Shown one piece after another: positions 43,317-52,334 of a DNA stretch of 64,000 bases. The position numbers and the translations under genes were made by a program. Within the stretch, counting starts at the first letter, position 1; each line of letters starts with the position of its first letter. The notes below the pieces were generated by a model, which saw only the letters and a list, made by a program, of their open reading frames with translations, did no database searches and had not been told where the DNA came from. The DNA is from Jiulongibacter sp024742395 (lineage in GTDB: Bacteria > Bacteroidota > Bacteroidia > Cytophagales > Spirosomataceae), in assembly GCA_965249455.1 (NCBI GenBank), contig OZ252236.1, positions 4,216,001 through 4,280,000 of the forward strand. Direction: 5' to 3'.

Positions 43317-44681
43317 TTAAATTTTAAATCTTATTCTAAAGCGGTTAATATCAGCCCCTTCGGTTTCATATGTAAGTGCAGCTTCATGAAAGTCAAGTAT
43401 CCTTTTTGACATTCTTAAACCCAAACCATAACCGGTAGACTTTCGTGAATTAGCCCCACGCATAAATGACTCAAAAAGCCTTTTTTGTTCTTGATTTGTA
43501 AGAATGGGACCATTGTTTTCTAAAAGTACTTCTACAGATTGCTGCCCGTGAATAATAGTTACTTTCGATTTATGATCTGAGGAATATTGAAAGGCATTTT
43601 TGAGCAAATTAGATATGGCAATCTGAAGTATAGATTTAATGCCTTTGGTCTCAAGAATTAATTCGGCACCATCTACCTCTTTAATCTCAAAATTTAGTTC
43701 ATATTCCGGATTCGTCTTACGTAAATTTTCATAAGCCATAAAGATGATTTCATCTATTCTCACATTTTCAAAATCAAGCTTTTCAGCTTCCTTTTCCAAT
43801 TTAGATAGTAATAATAGCGAATTGATTATATCAGATAAATGGTGGATATCAGATTTGATATTCACCAGGTATTCCTTCACTTCAGGTTTATGTTCAAAAT
43901 TCTGAAGCATACCTTCAATCTGAAAAGCTATTCGGGTTAGGGGCGTTCGTAATTCATGTGAAGCATTGGCTGTAAACTCCTTTTGGGTATCAAAAGCTTG
44001 TTCTATTCGGCCAATCATGCTATTAAAAGTGCGGGTAAGAGTATCCATTTCATCGCTGTTCCCACTTTCTAATATCCTATGATTCAGCTTACTACCCGTA
44101 ATTCTCACTATCTGCTCATTAAATCTGGATAGCGGAGAAAGAAGTGTTTTAACCAAAAATAAGGTCAGTAGCCAAACCAATACCGTACCGGCCAAAAAAG
44201 TGATAATTAAAACATAGAGCAGGAACTCCAGCTTTCGGTTTCCATACTTATCTTCTGCAGAAATTATGGCAAAATAATCTCTGTCTTCATAACTGTAATA
44301 AACACCCACCACCTCATTTAAGCCCTCCTTTCTATAAAAAAAAGGATCTTTTCTTAGAACGGCCAGATCTTTACTGCTCCAGTTTATCCGGGCGTCATCA
44401 AGACTGCTGTATATTAGATCAAAACCATCGTCAAAAACCAAAATTTTCTCATCAAAGAGCTTATTGATACTGTTTTGGTCAATCAGTTTCAGCAGTTGCT
44501 TATCCACTTCCTTTACTTCCAGCAGAAGTTTAGCGGTAGTCAGGGCCTTGTCTTCCAGCCTTTTAACAAACTCATCTTCTCTGTACTGAGCAGAAGTGGT
44601 ATAAATAATAATACAGGCCAATGCCAGAATAGCTGAAAAAACCGATGCTGCAGAAATCGATATCTTTCTTCTTAAGGTCAT
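43317..44681 (-). CDS. Sensor histidine kinase
   Basis: 454 residues, inner-membrane kinase. Two transmembrane helices (about 9-29 and 152-178) flank an extracytoplasmic sensor region of about 120 residues with no recognised fold. HAMP follows (about 180-232), then HisKA with the phospho-acceptor His242 in NASHELRTPLTR, then HATPase with NLLKNAFQYS and GYGLGLRMSKRI. It overlaps its regulator by four bases (ATGA), so the pair forms one system. Signal unknown. Confidence 0.93.
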   Translation of the reverse strand: MTLRRKISISAASVFSAILALACIIIYTTSAQYREDEFVKRLEDKALTTAKLLLEVKEVDKQLLKLIDQNSINKLFDEKILVFDDGFDLIYSSLDDARINWSSKDLAVLRKDPFFYRKEGLNEVVGVYYSYEDRDYFAIISAEDKYGNRKLEFLLYVLIITFLAGTVLVWLLTLFLVKTLLSPLSRFNEQIVRITGSKLNHRILESGNSDEMDTLTRTFNSMIGRIEQAFDTQKEFTANASHELRTPLTRIAFQIEGMLQNFEHKPEVKEYLVNIKSDIHHLSDIINSLLLLSKLEKEAEKLDFENVRIDEIIFMAYENLRKTNPEYELNFEIKEVDGAELILETKGIKSILQIAISNLLKNAFQYSSDHKSKVTIIHGQQSVEVLLENNGPILTNQEQKRLFESFMRGANSRKSTGYGLGLRMSKRILDFHEAALTYETEGADINRFRIRFKI

Positions 44682-45364
44682 GACTCGTTTTTGAGGTAAT
44701 AACCAAAGCCTGGTTTTGTGTGAATAAGGTGTGGAGTAAACTCTTTGTCAATCTTCTTTCTTAAGAAATTGATGTACACTTCAATGGTATTGAGACTGGT
44801 CTCAAAATGAATATCCCAGATTTGCTCCGCAATGGTTTGCTTTGAAACCACCCTGCCATTGGCTTTAGCCAAAAAAACCAACAATTGGTATTCCTTCTTT
44901 GTTAACTCGATAGTCTTACCACCTCGCTTTACTATCATGTCTGTTTCATTGATTTCCAGATCAGCAACACGTAGTACATCAGCCTTTGTCTCCTCTTTGC
45001 CGCCCCTTCTGAGTACAGAGTTTATACGAAGGATAAGTTCTTCAAAATGAAAAGGCTTAACCAGATAATCATCGGCTCCGTTATTGAAGGCATCCTTCTT
45101 GTCCTGAATATCGCCGTAGGCCGTCAGCATAATTATTGGGGCAGTAAACCCATCTTCTCTTAGCCGCTTACATACCTGAAGGCCGTTAAGCTGAGGCACA
45201 TTTATGTCTAACAAAAAGATTTCAAATTTATGCTGCTTTACCATTCTGAATAGTATGTCGCCATCAAATACCACTTCGCAATCAAAGCCTCTCGAGTCCA
45301 GAAAACTCTTTACTTCTTTGGCTAGTGTTGCATCATCTTCCAGAATTAAGGCTTTGATTCCCAT
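44678..45364 (-). CDS. OmpR-family response regulator
   Basis: 228 residues. Receiver domain with acidic pair EDD, phosphorylated Asp53 (FLLDINVPQ), Thr in LTAYGD and Lys in DYLVKPF; the winged-helix C-terminal domain has LTKKEYQLLVFLAKANGRVVS (cited in part) and a terminal TKPGFGYYL. It precedes its kinase. A TAATTTTG box on the minus strand at 45461-45468 may be the promoter, giving a leader of about 90 bases. Confidence 0.95.
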   Translation of the reverse strand: MGIKALILEDDATLAKEVKSFLDSRGFDCEVVFDGDILFRMVKQHKFEIFLLDINVPQLNGLQVCKRLREDGFTAPIIMLTAYGDIQDKKDAFNNGADDYLVKPFHFEELILRINSVLRRGGKEETKADVLRVADLEINETDMIVKRGGKTIELTKKEYQLLVFLAKANGRVVSKQTIAEQIWDIHFETSLNTIEVYINFLRKKIDKEFTPHLIHTKPGFGYYLKNES

Positions 45365-45476
45365 TTTATTATTCTTCTATTGCTAAACAATTTACCCTTA
45401 AGATATCAAAAATGTATTGCTACACTACTTTAAGGTTAATCCCTTTAACGAATACAGTTACAAAATTATGATTGAA

Positions 45477-46271
45477 TTAAATTGCAGTTAGCTTATTGAA
45501 CACCTTTAATTCCAATTGCTTGCCATCAAAAACAGCATAGGAGTCAAAAACTATCCAATCCCCAATATTGATATAGCGTGCTCCATGCTTTAAAGGTAAA
45601 TCAAGCTTACAATGCCTGTGCCCAAAAATATAATAGTCAAATAACTTCCCCTCGGCTTGTAGCTGTTTGCAATAGATGTAAAGAAGTTCTTTATCGCCAT
45701 TCTCAAAGGCCTTTACGGTGTCATTGGCTCTGTTCTTTTTCCAGGAATTTAAAGACCAGGTGTTACCCAAAAATTGACCAAGATTGGGATGCATAACTCT
45801 CCCGAACAGAAAACGAGCCACACGGTTTTTAAATACTTTTTTCAGGAATTTATACCCATGATCTCCAGGGCCTAAACCATCACCATGACCCAGAAAAAAG
45901 GCTTTTTCACCTATTTGGTATTGTACTGTATCAAAAAACACCTCTGCTCCCAGCTCCTTTTGAAAGTAGTCTGTCATCCACATATCGTGGTTTCCCGTGA
46001 AAATCTTGATCTCAATACCGGCGTCTGATAGCTCGGCTATTTTACCCAAAAAACGTACAAAACCTTTAGGTACCACTGACTTATACTCAAACCAGAAATC
46101 GAAGAGATCGCCCATGAGAAAGATAAGCTGAGCATCCTTCTTTATCTCATCGAGCCAGGCTATTATTTTCTTTTCTCTTGCCAGACTGCTGAGGTGATCA
46201 GGAGCACCCAGATGAAAATCTGAGGCGAAGTAAACCTTCTTTCCGTCCTTTAATTTGATACTCCTATTCAT
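45477..46271 (-). CDS. lpxH: LpxH-type metallophosphoesterase (UDP-2,3-diacylglucosamine diphosphatase)
   Basis: 264 residues, calcineurin-like fold. Metal-site motifs are seen in order: ASDFHLG (about 17), MGDLFDFWFE (about 54), GNHDMW, LGHGDGLGPGD and GHRHCKLD. It matches LpxH/YbbF-like hydrolases that cut UDP-diacylglucosamine to lipid X in lipid A synthesis. I start at the ATG at 46271. The open frame goes three codons further to a TTG, which is part of the promoter box. Confidence 0.85.
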   Translation of the reverse strand: MNRSIKLKDGKKVYFASDFHLGAPDHLSSLAREKKIIAWLDEIKKDAQLIFLMGDLFDFWFEYKSVVPKGFVRFLGKIAELSDAGIEIKIFTGNHDMWMTDYFQKELGAEVFFDTVQYQIGEKAFFLGHGDGLGPGDHGYKFLKKVFKNRVARFLFGRVMHPNLGQFLGNTWSLNSWKKNRANDTVKAFENGDKELLYIYCKQLQAEGKLFDYYIFGHRHCKLDLPLKHGARYINIGDWIVFDSYAVFDGKQLELKVFNKLTAI

Positions 46272-46277
46272 GTGCTG

Positions 46278-46285
46278 CAAAGATA
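46278..46285 (-). promoter_or_regulatory. Promoter -7 box of lpxH (leaderless transcript expected)
   Basis: The minus strand reads TATCTTTG, a perfect -7 box, six bases before the ATG at 46271. The transcript should begin almost at the start codon. The -33 element is not clear. Confidence 0.55.
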
Positions 46286-46381
46286 GGATTTTAAGCCATT
46301 CGGGAAGTTTCAGTTTATAGATTCTTTAAATTCAGGTTTTGGTAAAAAGAATCCTTAAATTTTGGAAAACTTACATAGCCA

Positions 46382-47392
46382 ATGCAAGCAGGAAGACGGT
46401 ATTCTCTTTACCAAACTACCCGATGGACGTCAAAGTATATCCTCTTATTTATTATTTATGACAGCATTCCGGTATTTCTCTACCATTTTTTTGATTTTCA
46501 CTCCCTTCATATACCCTGGCAACCTATCTCCTTGATTGGTATTGCCGTGGCTTTTTATTTAGGCTTTAAAAATAATTCATCTTATGAAAGGCTGTGGGAA
46601 GCCAGAAAAATTTGGGGTGGTATTGTTAATGCCTCCAGATCATTTACTGTAATGATTCGTGACTTCGTTATCAGCGATTCTGAAACATCTGAAGAACTGA
46701 TGACAGTAAAAACCAAGATTATACACCGGCATATTGCCTGGTTAAAGGCTCTTTCCTTGGAACTTAGAAAGGTCAAAGATTGGGAACATACCAATAAGGG
46801 AGACAGCAATCTTAGAAAAAAGCTTGGGTCAGATTTTTCAGAGGATAAGTTTGATGAGCTCATTCCTTATCTGTCAGCAGAAGATTATAAGTATATTATG
46901 TCTAAAGGAAACAGGTCTTCGCATCTATTGAGTATTCAGTCAAAACATCTGATAAATTTAAGACAAACCGGTAAACTGGATCACTTCAGACATCTGGCTA
47001 TTCAGAATCTCATCACTGAATTCTTTGCCCTCCAAGGCAAATCTGAACGTATAAAAAACTTCCCATTCCCCAGACAATACGCCACAGTCAATTTCTTCTT
47101 CGTAGTTCTCTTTATTATCCTTTTGCCTTTTGGTATGTTGGATGTATTCACACATTTAGAAAATGAGCTGTTGGTATGGCTTTGCATTCCTTTTACGGTA
47201 GTTTGTTCCTGGGTATTCTGGACCATGGAAATGATCGGCGATTACAGTGAAAACCCTTTCGAAGGCTTATACAATGACGTTCCTATTTCTCAAATGAGCC
47301 GTGGAATAGAAATTGATATCAGACAAATGCTGGATGAAGTAAACCTGCCGGAGCCATTAAAACCTGATCCTGATTTAAACATTTACATATGA
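46382..47392 (+). CDS. Bestrophin family membrane protein
   Basis: 336 residues, about four hydrophobic segments. The N-terminal SYERLWEARKIWGG region and the later FPFPRQYATVNFFFVVLFI (cited in part) match the bacterial bestrophin/UPF0187 family of anion channels. Its last four bases overlap tspO (ATGA), so the two are coupled. It is divergent from lpxH. Ion selectivity cannot be told from sequence. Confidence 0.86.
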   Translation: MQAGRRYSLYQTTRWTSKYILLFIIYDSIPVFLYHFFDFHSLHIPWQPISLIGIAVAFYLGFKNNSSYERLWEARKIWGGIVNASRSFTVMIRDFVISDSETSEELMTVKTKIIHRHIAWLKALSLELRKVKDWEHTNKGDSNLRKKLGSDFSEDKFDELIPYLSAEDYKYIMSKGNRSSHLLSIQSKHLINLRQTGKLDHFRHLAIQNLITEFFALQGKSERIKNFPFPRQYATVNFFFVVLFIILLPFGMLDVFTHLENELLVWLCIPFTVVCSWVFWTMEMIGDYSENPFEGLYNDVPISQMSRGIEIDIRQMLDEVNLPEPLKPDPDLNIYI

Positions 47393-47856
47393 AAAAAGTA
47401 TTTACATTTCTTGTTTGTCTGGCTATTCCTCTGGCAGTAGGTGGTATAAGTGGTTTTGCCACATCTACTGGTTTAGATTCATGGTATAGCACCCTTAACA
47501 AACCCTCTTTTAATCCGCCCGGTTGGCTTTTTGCTCCGGTCTGGACCACGCTTTATGCTCTTATGGGTATAGGTCTATATATAATATACACTTCACCAAA
47601 ATCAGAGGAAAGAAATAATGCCTTGCGTATTTTCAGTATTCAATTGGCACTAAATTTTATATGGAGTTTCCTATTTTTCTATTTTGAAAAACCAGGTTTA
47701 GCACTCATTGAAATAGTGATAATGTGGGTTTCTATTTTAATGATGATTTTCTATTTCAGAAAAGTAAATACGATAGCCGGAAACATTCAAATACCTTATC
47801 TCTTATGGGTTTCATTTGCCAGTGTACTTAATGCATCCATTTGGTGGTTGAATTGA
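47389..47856 (+). CDS. tspO: TspO/MBR family protein (tryptophan-rich sensory protein)
   Basis: 155 residues with five hydrophobic helices and the TspO sequence pattern: WYSTLNKPSFNPPGWLFAPVWTTLYALMGI (cited by its core PSFNPPGWLFAPVW) and NFIWSFLFFY. It binds porphyrins or cholesterol-like ligands in other bacteria. It lies behind bestrophin with a four-base overlap. Confidence 0.93.
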   Translation: MKKVFTFLVCLAIPLAVGGISGFATSTGLDSWYSTLNKPSFNPPGWLFAPVWTTLYALMGIGLYIIYTSPKSEERNNALRIFSIQLALNFIWSFLFFYFEKPGLALIEIVIMWVSILMMIFYFRKVNTIAGNIQIPYLLWVSFASVLNASIWWLN

Positions 47857-47919
47857 TCAAAAAAGCTTTGAAAGCATATTGAGTCCTCTTAACTTTAATT
47901 CCACAGTCTTAATTCTTTC

Positions 47920-48113
47920 ATGAAAAACAAGGTTTTGCCGCCTTTTATAATTCCACTACTTATTTCAGCAATATTCTCTTGTAAAGAAAGCCCTGTTCAT
48001 TCTTTAACAAAGAATTCAGTTTAAGTACTGAGACTCGCTACGATGAATTTGGCCGGATTTCTTACTTAAACGGAGACAACTACTCATATTCAACCAAAGA
48101 AGCTTGTCAGTAG
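47920..48113 (+). pseudogene. Frameshifted remnant of a small lipoprotein gene
   Basis: An ATG at 47920 begins a signal peptide with a lipobox-like SAIFSCK (Cys at 21), but the frame stops after 34 codons at 48022. A second frame, two bases over, is open across the same region and continues with STETRYDEFGRISYLNG to a TAG at 48111. The joined protein would be one small lipoprotein of about 64 residues. A one-base deletion or insertion near 48006-48015 is the simplest explanation. RYDEFGRI resembles RHS/YD-repeat-like sequences. Alternatives: a sequencing error, or chance. Confidence 0.5.
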
Positions 48114-48245
48114 AGCCTTCTAAACATAGAAAAGTTGAAACTTTACTTTATAAAGTTATATCTACCTATTATGTCATTTTGACACTTAATAGATAACTCT
48201 ATTAATAATTTCATTAAATTTAGATTCATTCAACCCTATTGAAAA

Positions 48246-49199
48246 ATGAATCTACCTAAAAAAACAATTCTCCTGGCATTGCTATGCCTTGGAACAGTGC
48301 TTCCTGGCATTAGCCAGCAAATTTCTAAAGAATATTTACTGCATCTTACCAGAGAATGGGAAGGTGAACGTTTTCCAGACGGAAGGCCTAAAGTCTCTGA
48401 TGAAATTCTAAACAGAATGAAGCTCGTCACTCTGGAAGAGGCCTGGGCTGTTCTTAAAAACAAAAATTATCGCTATCAATTTGAAGGTAACTGGCAACTC
48501 ATTAACCCAGATTCCGTCTTAGTAGGAAGAGCTCTAACAGCCACTTTCACACCAGGAAGACCTGATATACAAAGAGCTATTGACGATAAAGGCCATGAAA
48601 AAGACGGGCGGATCAAGTCTCAAAATGCCTGGCCCATTGACCTTCTTCAAAAAAGAGATGTATATGTGGCAGATCAGTTCGGTGCTTACGAAGATGGTCC
48701 TACCATTGGAGACAATCTCGGAAATTCAATCTATGCTAAAACCGGAAACGGCATTGTCTATGATGGAGCCGTAAGAGACATTAACGGGCTCAAAGAAATA
48801 GGCGGATTCACCTCTTTCTTTAAGAGTTACCACCCATCTCATCACCTAAACAATGCTGATGGAGCTCTCAATACTACCCTGGTAGGTATAAACCATCCCA
48901 CCAGAATAGGTCATGCCACCTGTATGCCCGGCGACGTAGTACTGGGTCGCGATGGCGGAGTGGTTTTTATTCCACCACACCTGGCAGAACAAGTAGTTAA
49001 AGTCTCAGAAGTAGTGAGACTAAGAGATATGTTTGGGCACCAAAGACTCAGAGAACAGAAGTACACACCAGGCCAAATTGACACACGCTGGTCAGATGAA
49101 ATTGAAAGAGACTTTTCAGGATGGCTAAACGATCATATCGATGATTTGCCGGTAGGCCGTGATCAAATACAGGAAATCCTTAAGGAAAGAACCTGGTAA
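48246..49199 (+). CDS. Exported RraA-family protein
   Basis: 317 residues with a signal peptide (1-23, ending PGISQ). The core matches RraA/HMG-aldolase-like proteins: IGDNLGNSIYAKTGNGIVYDGAVRDINGL (here GIVYDGAVRD is the Arg-Asp motif), and CMPGDVVLGRDGGVVFIPP near the end. The family includes metal-dependent aldolases for oxalo-acid-type substrates; the classical RNase-E inhibitor role is unlikely in an exported protein. It is 45 bases upstream of an enolase-superfamily gene with a Tat signal, so the two likely act in one pathway in the periplasm. Confidence 0.82.
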   Translation: MNLPKKTILLALLCLGTVLPGISQQISKEYLLHLTREWEGERFPDGRPKVSDEILNRMKLVTLEEAWAVLKNKNYRYQFEGNWQLINPDSVLVGRALTATFTPGRPDIQRAIDDKGHEKDGRIKSQNAWPIDLLQKRDVYVADQFGAYEDGPTIGDNLGNSIYAKTGNGIVYDGAVRDINGLKEIGGFTSFFKSYHPSHHLNNADGALNTTLVGINHPTRIGHATCMPGDVVLGRDGGVVFIPPHLAEQVVKVSEVVRLRDMFGHQRLREQKYTPGQIDTRWSDEIERDFSGWLNDHIDDLPVGRDQIQEILKERTW

Positions 49200-49244
49200 A
49201 ACATTACAAACTTCCAATAAAACACTCTACCTAACATTTAAACA

Positions 49245-50522
49245 ATGAAAAATTCAAGAAGAGACTTTTTAACTAAAGCTGCATTAACCTCTGCATTTGC
49301 TACTGCTCCCCTACTAAACTTCGGGAAAGAATACACAAAGGCCATAGATAGAACGCCTAAAAGCTCTATGCCGACAGATTTAAAAATAACCGATGTTAAA
49401 TGTGGTTATATAAGAGGTGGCCATAGCCTTTTTGTGAAAATATACAGTAATCAGGACATTGTAGGGCATGGCGAAGGGGTAGATGCTACGCCAGGCACTT
49501 ATCATCTGGTTAAAATGATGGGGCAGCGAATTAAAGGTCAAAATCCGCTAAACGTTCACCGTTTACATGAAACGATTAGAAAATCAGGATTCTTTGAAGG
49601 AGCACAGAGTGGCATGTTTGTCGCTGTTCTTACTGCCGTAGAAACCGCCTTGTGGGATTTAGCGGGAAAAGCCCTTGGGCTTCCGGTTTACCAGCTTCTG
49701 GGTGGTAAATTCAGAGATTCTGTACGTGTTTATATGGATACGGCTTTGTATCAAAGTAGCTTACCAAAACCTGAGGATTTTGCAAAAGCAGCCCGCGAAG
49801 CTGTAGACATGGGCTTCACTGCCGTAAAGTTTGATCTTGATCAGGCCAATGACCCGAATAAGTATGACCGATTCAACTGGACGGCTTCTCCGGCCGAAAT
49901 GCAGCGTATGTACGATCAAATGGCTGCCACCAGAAAAGAGGTAGGTCCTAATATTGATATCTGTGCTGATATGCATGGCCGATACGATGCAATTACCGGT
50001 GAACGTGTAGCTAAAATGCTGGAACCCATCAATATGATGTGGCTTGAAGAACCCATAGCCGCAGAAAACTCAGATGCCTATAAAAAGATTACTGAGTCTA
50101 CCTCTACACCTATTTGTGCCGGAGAAAACCATTATTTAGCTCATGGTTTCAGGCCACTGTTAGAGAGCGGTGCTGTAGATATTATCATGCCTGACCTTCA
50201 AAAAGCCGGTGGTCTTGGTGAAGGCCAGCGAATTGCCAATTTGGCGAATCTTTACTACGTACCCTTTGCACCACATATGGTAGCTTCCTATCTGGGAGCC
50301 ATGGCTTGTGCACATGTATGTGCCTCAGTACCAAACTTCATGATCATGGAGTGGCAGATTTATTTTCATAAAGACCCTATGTTCAAAGAGATTGTCACTT
50401 TTGAGGGTGAAATGGTCGAAAATGGATTTGTAAAAGTTAGAGATGTTCCCGGCATTGGCGTTGAAATTAACGAAGAAGGGATGAGAAAGTATGCCCCAAA
50501 AGGTGTTCCATTCTTTGAATAA
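49245..50522 (+). CDS. Exported enolase-superfamily (mandelate racemase/D-sugar dehydratase-like) protein
   Basis: 425 residues. The start is a Tat-type signal (SRRDFLTKAA). Metal ligands are in CADMHGRYD (Asp), LEEPIAAE (Glu) and CAGENHY (Glu), then the catalytic His in FAPHMVAS. The ADMHG pattern, with an uncommon His two residues after the first ligand Asp, is like sugar-acid dehydratases of the superfamily (galactonate or mannonate type). The substrate cannot be told. It follows RraA by 45 bases, and the RraA-enolase pair looks like a sugar-acid breakdown module located outside the cytoplasm. Confidence 0.83.
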   Translation: MKNSRRDFLTKAALTSAFATAPLLNFGKEYTKAIDRTPKSSMPTDLKITDVKCGYIRGGHSLFVKIYSNQDIVGHGEGVDATPGTYHLVKMMGQRIKGQNPLNVHRLHETIRKSGFFEGAQSGMFVAVLTAVETALWDLAGKALGLPVYQLLGGKFRDSVRVYMDTALYQSSLPKPEDFAKAAREAVDMGFTAVKFDLDQANDPNKYDRFNWTASPAEMQRMYDQMAATRKEVGPNIDICADMHGRYDAITGERVAKMLEPINMMWLEEPIAAENSDAYKKITESTSTPICAGENHYLAHGFRPLLESGAVDIIMPDLQKAGGLGEGQRIANLANLYYVPFAPHMVASYLGAMACAHVCASVPNFMIMEWQIYFHKDPMFKEIVTFEGEMVENGFVKVRDVPGIGVEINEEGMRKYAPKGVPFFE

Positions 50523-50633
50523 GCAGGTTTTCCAGTTTTTTTGAGAGCTATGTCCTATTTCACTATAGCGAAACGTCATTGCTACAGTATTTACCATTCA
50601 TCAAGAAAAAAAGATTGCTTGGTAGATAAATCT

Positions 50634-50641
50634 TAAATTTG
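50634..50641 (+). promoter_or_regulatory. Promoter -7 box for the dinB-like gene
   Basis: TAAATTTG matches the -7 box exactly, 24 bases before the ATG at 50666. A TTG lies 16 bases upstream, closer than the usual 19. Confidence 0.5.
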
Positions 50642-50665
50642 ACTATAAACTAAACTCAAAAAAAC

Positions 50666-51217
50666 ATGAAAAAACTGCTTACACCTTTTAACGTTTTAAT
50701 CGTTTTGTTCATCGCTTCTTTCTCTTCTGCCATGGCTATCACCGGCGTTCAGGCAGAAAAAGAGCAGCTGATTGCTGACTTTGAAAGAGCTAAAGCTTTT
50801 TCACTGGAATACATGGAGGCCATGCCTGCAGATAACTATTCATTTAAGCCTACTGAGGATATCAGATCTTTTGCCGAGCAATTTCTTCATTTGGCAGGGG
50901 CCAATTACGGTCTGACAGCCATGGTGGCGGGTGTTACAAACCCTATGGATGGCAAAAACCTGGAGAAACTAGATGAGTATAAAAGCAAAGAAGCTGCAAT
51001 GAAAGCCGTTAGTGAAAGTTATGACTTTGTTATTGCTACTTTACAGGATTTGAGTGCAGAGCAACTGGCCGAAGAAGTGAAGCTTTTCAATGCATTTACT
51101 CTGAGTAAAGGGCAGGGCTTTGCTAAGATTTTTGAGCATGCTACTCACCACAGAGGGCAAAGCACCATTTATTTAAGGCTTAAAGGAGTTACCCCTCCGG
51201 CAGAAAAATTATTCTGA
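50666..51217 (+). CDS. Exported DinB-like protein
   Basis: 183 residues with a signal peptide (1-30) and a four-helix DinB/YfiT-like domain. The three expected metal-ligand His can be seen: one in FLHLAGANYG, and two in FEHATHHRGQSTIYL. DinB proteins usually act in thiol-dependent transfer in the cytoplasm, so the exported form is unusual but not unique in this phylum. It is followed by a terminator. Confidence 0.85.
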   Translation: MKKLLTPFNVLIVLFIASFSSAMAITGVQAEKEQLIADFERAKAFSLEYMEAMPADNYSFKPTEDIRSFAEQFLHLAGANYGLTAMVAGVTNPMDGKNLEKLDEYKSKEAAMKAVSESYDFVIATLQDLSAEQLAEEVKLFNAFTLSKGQGFAKIFEHATHHRGQSTIYLRLKGVTPPAEKLF

Positions 51218-51235
51218 TCAGCAAGCACTAGAACA

Positions 51236-51266
51236 AAAGGCTGCCTCAAACGAGGTGGCCTTTTTT
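51236..51266. terminator. Bidirectional terminator between dinB-like and oxyR
   Basis: AAAGGCTGCCTC, AAAC loop, GAGGTGGCCTTT: a 12-bp stem with two wobble pairs followed by a T-tract on the plus strand. The T-tract overlaps the oxyR stop codon. The plus strand direction is the better terminator. Confidence 0.8.
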
Positions 51267-52200
51267 ATACAATTTCCAGCGTGTGTCCTTCTTTTTCAAA
51301 AAGTGATTGAGGTAAACTTTCTCTGATAGAAACTTCCAATGTTTCCTTCAGTTTTTTTCTGGGATAATACTGATGATGAACTAAACTCACTTCACGGGTT
51401 GGCACAGGTGCCTTGAAAACTCTCAGTTTCGCTTTAGCCTCTGCCCGCAAATCCAGAGTAGCCAGTTCAGGGAGAATAGTAATGCCTTGATATTTATCTA
51501 CCAGCCTAATCAGCGTTTCAATACTCCCCGCCTGAAAATTAAAATTGTTCTCTGTCAGGGTTTGCTTTTTAAGCTCGCATAGCTTCAGCATCTGAGTTCG
51601 TAAGCAATGTCCCTCTTCCAGGAGCCATAATTCCTTGGGATCAATTTCTCCTGCCAGCACATATTCTTTATTGTATAAGCTGGAGTCAGATCCTACATAG
51701 GCCAGCATTCTTTCATAAAAAATGGGTGTTTCTATGAGTTCTAAATGATATAGAGGAGTAGCCATTAGGGCCATATCCAGCTCATTATTCTCCAGTGCCT
51801 TTATGATTTCATCAGTGGTTAGTTCACGGACATTCAACTTAACCTTTGGATATTTTTGTGAATAATCTTTGATAAACAAAGGCAAAAGATAAGGTGCCAA
51901 TGTGGGAATAATACCAAGGCGTATTTCGCCTATGCTTTCGTCTTCATCTTCTTTGCTAATGTCTTTTATCTTTTCAAGCTCATACAAAGCCACTTTGGCC
52001 TGAGCCAAAATTCTTTGACCAATAGAGGTAATAACCAAAGGGTTTCTGCTTCTGTCAAAAATGGTTACGCCCATTTCGTCCTCCAGCTGCTTGATTTGCA
52101 TACTCAAAGCCGGCTGAGAAACATGACAATCCTTAGCCGCTTTTGAAAAATTTTTAAGCTTAGCTACTGCCAATAAGTAGTGTAATTGATTGATCGTCAT
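51265..52200 (-). CDS. oxyR: Peroxide-responsive LysR regulator OxyR
   Basis: 311 residues. The winged helix-turn-helix is in the first 60 residues (FSKAAKDCHVSQPALSMQIKQLE, cited in part). The two redox Cys of OxyR are present as Cys199 and Cys208 in EGHCLRTQMLKLC, the same numbers and spacing as in E. coli. That makes OxyR much more likely than another LysR type. It is divergent from ahpC-ahpD, its natural targets. A strong SD-like AAGGAGA lies 14 bases before the ATG, which is rare in this sequence. Confidence 0.92.
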   Translation of the reverse strand: MTINQLHYLLAVAKLKNFSKAAKDCHVSQPALSMQIKQLEDEMGVTIFDRSRNPLVITSIGQRILAQAKVALYELEKIKDISKEDEDESIGEIRLGIIPTLAPYLLPLFIKDYSQKYPKVKLNVRELTTDEIIKALENNELDMALMATPLYHLELIETPIFYERMLAYVGSDSSLYNKEYVLAGEIDPKELWLLEEGHCLRTQMLKLCELKKQTLTENNFNFQAGSIETLIRLVDKYQGITILPELATLDLRAEAKAKLRVFKAPVPTREVSLVHHQYYPRKKLKETLEVSIRESLPQSLFEKEGHTLEIV

Positions 52201-52226
52201 GAGCTATAAGTTCTCCTTATACAATG

Positions 52227-52252
52227 ATAAGTAAATAGTATTTGATACTTAT
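52227..52252. promoter_or_regulatory. Inverted repeat between oxyR and ahpC, candidate OxyR operator
   Basis: ATAAGTA, 12 bases, TACTTAT: a perfect 7-bp inverted repeat 27 bases upstream of the oxyR ATG. The spacing of one helical turn between the arms would suit a dimeric regulator. It lies 75 bases upstream of the ahpC -7 box. Confidence 0.5.
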
Positions 52253-52326
52253 AATCAAGACCGCCATTTTTGTGAAAAATTTAAATATTTCTATACACAA
52301 GATCGATTTTGCGACGTATAGAAATA

Positions 52327-52334
52327 TAATTTTG
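52327..52334 (+). promoter_or_regulatory. Promoter -7 box of ahpC
   Basis: TAATTTTG is a perfect -7 box 30 bases before the ahpC ATG. The nearest TTTG upstream is only 15 bases away, so activation by OxyR instead of a good -33 box is plausible. Confidence 0.5.
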
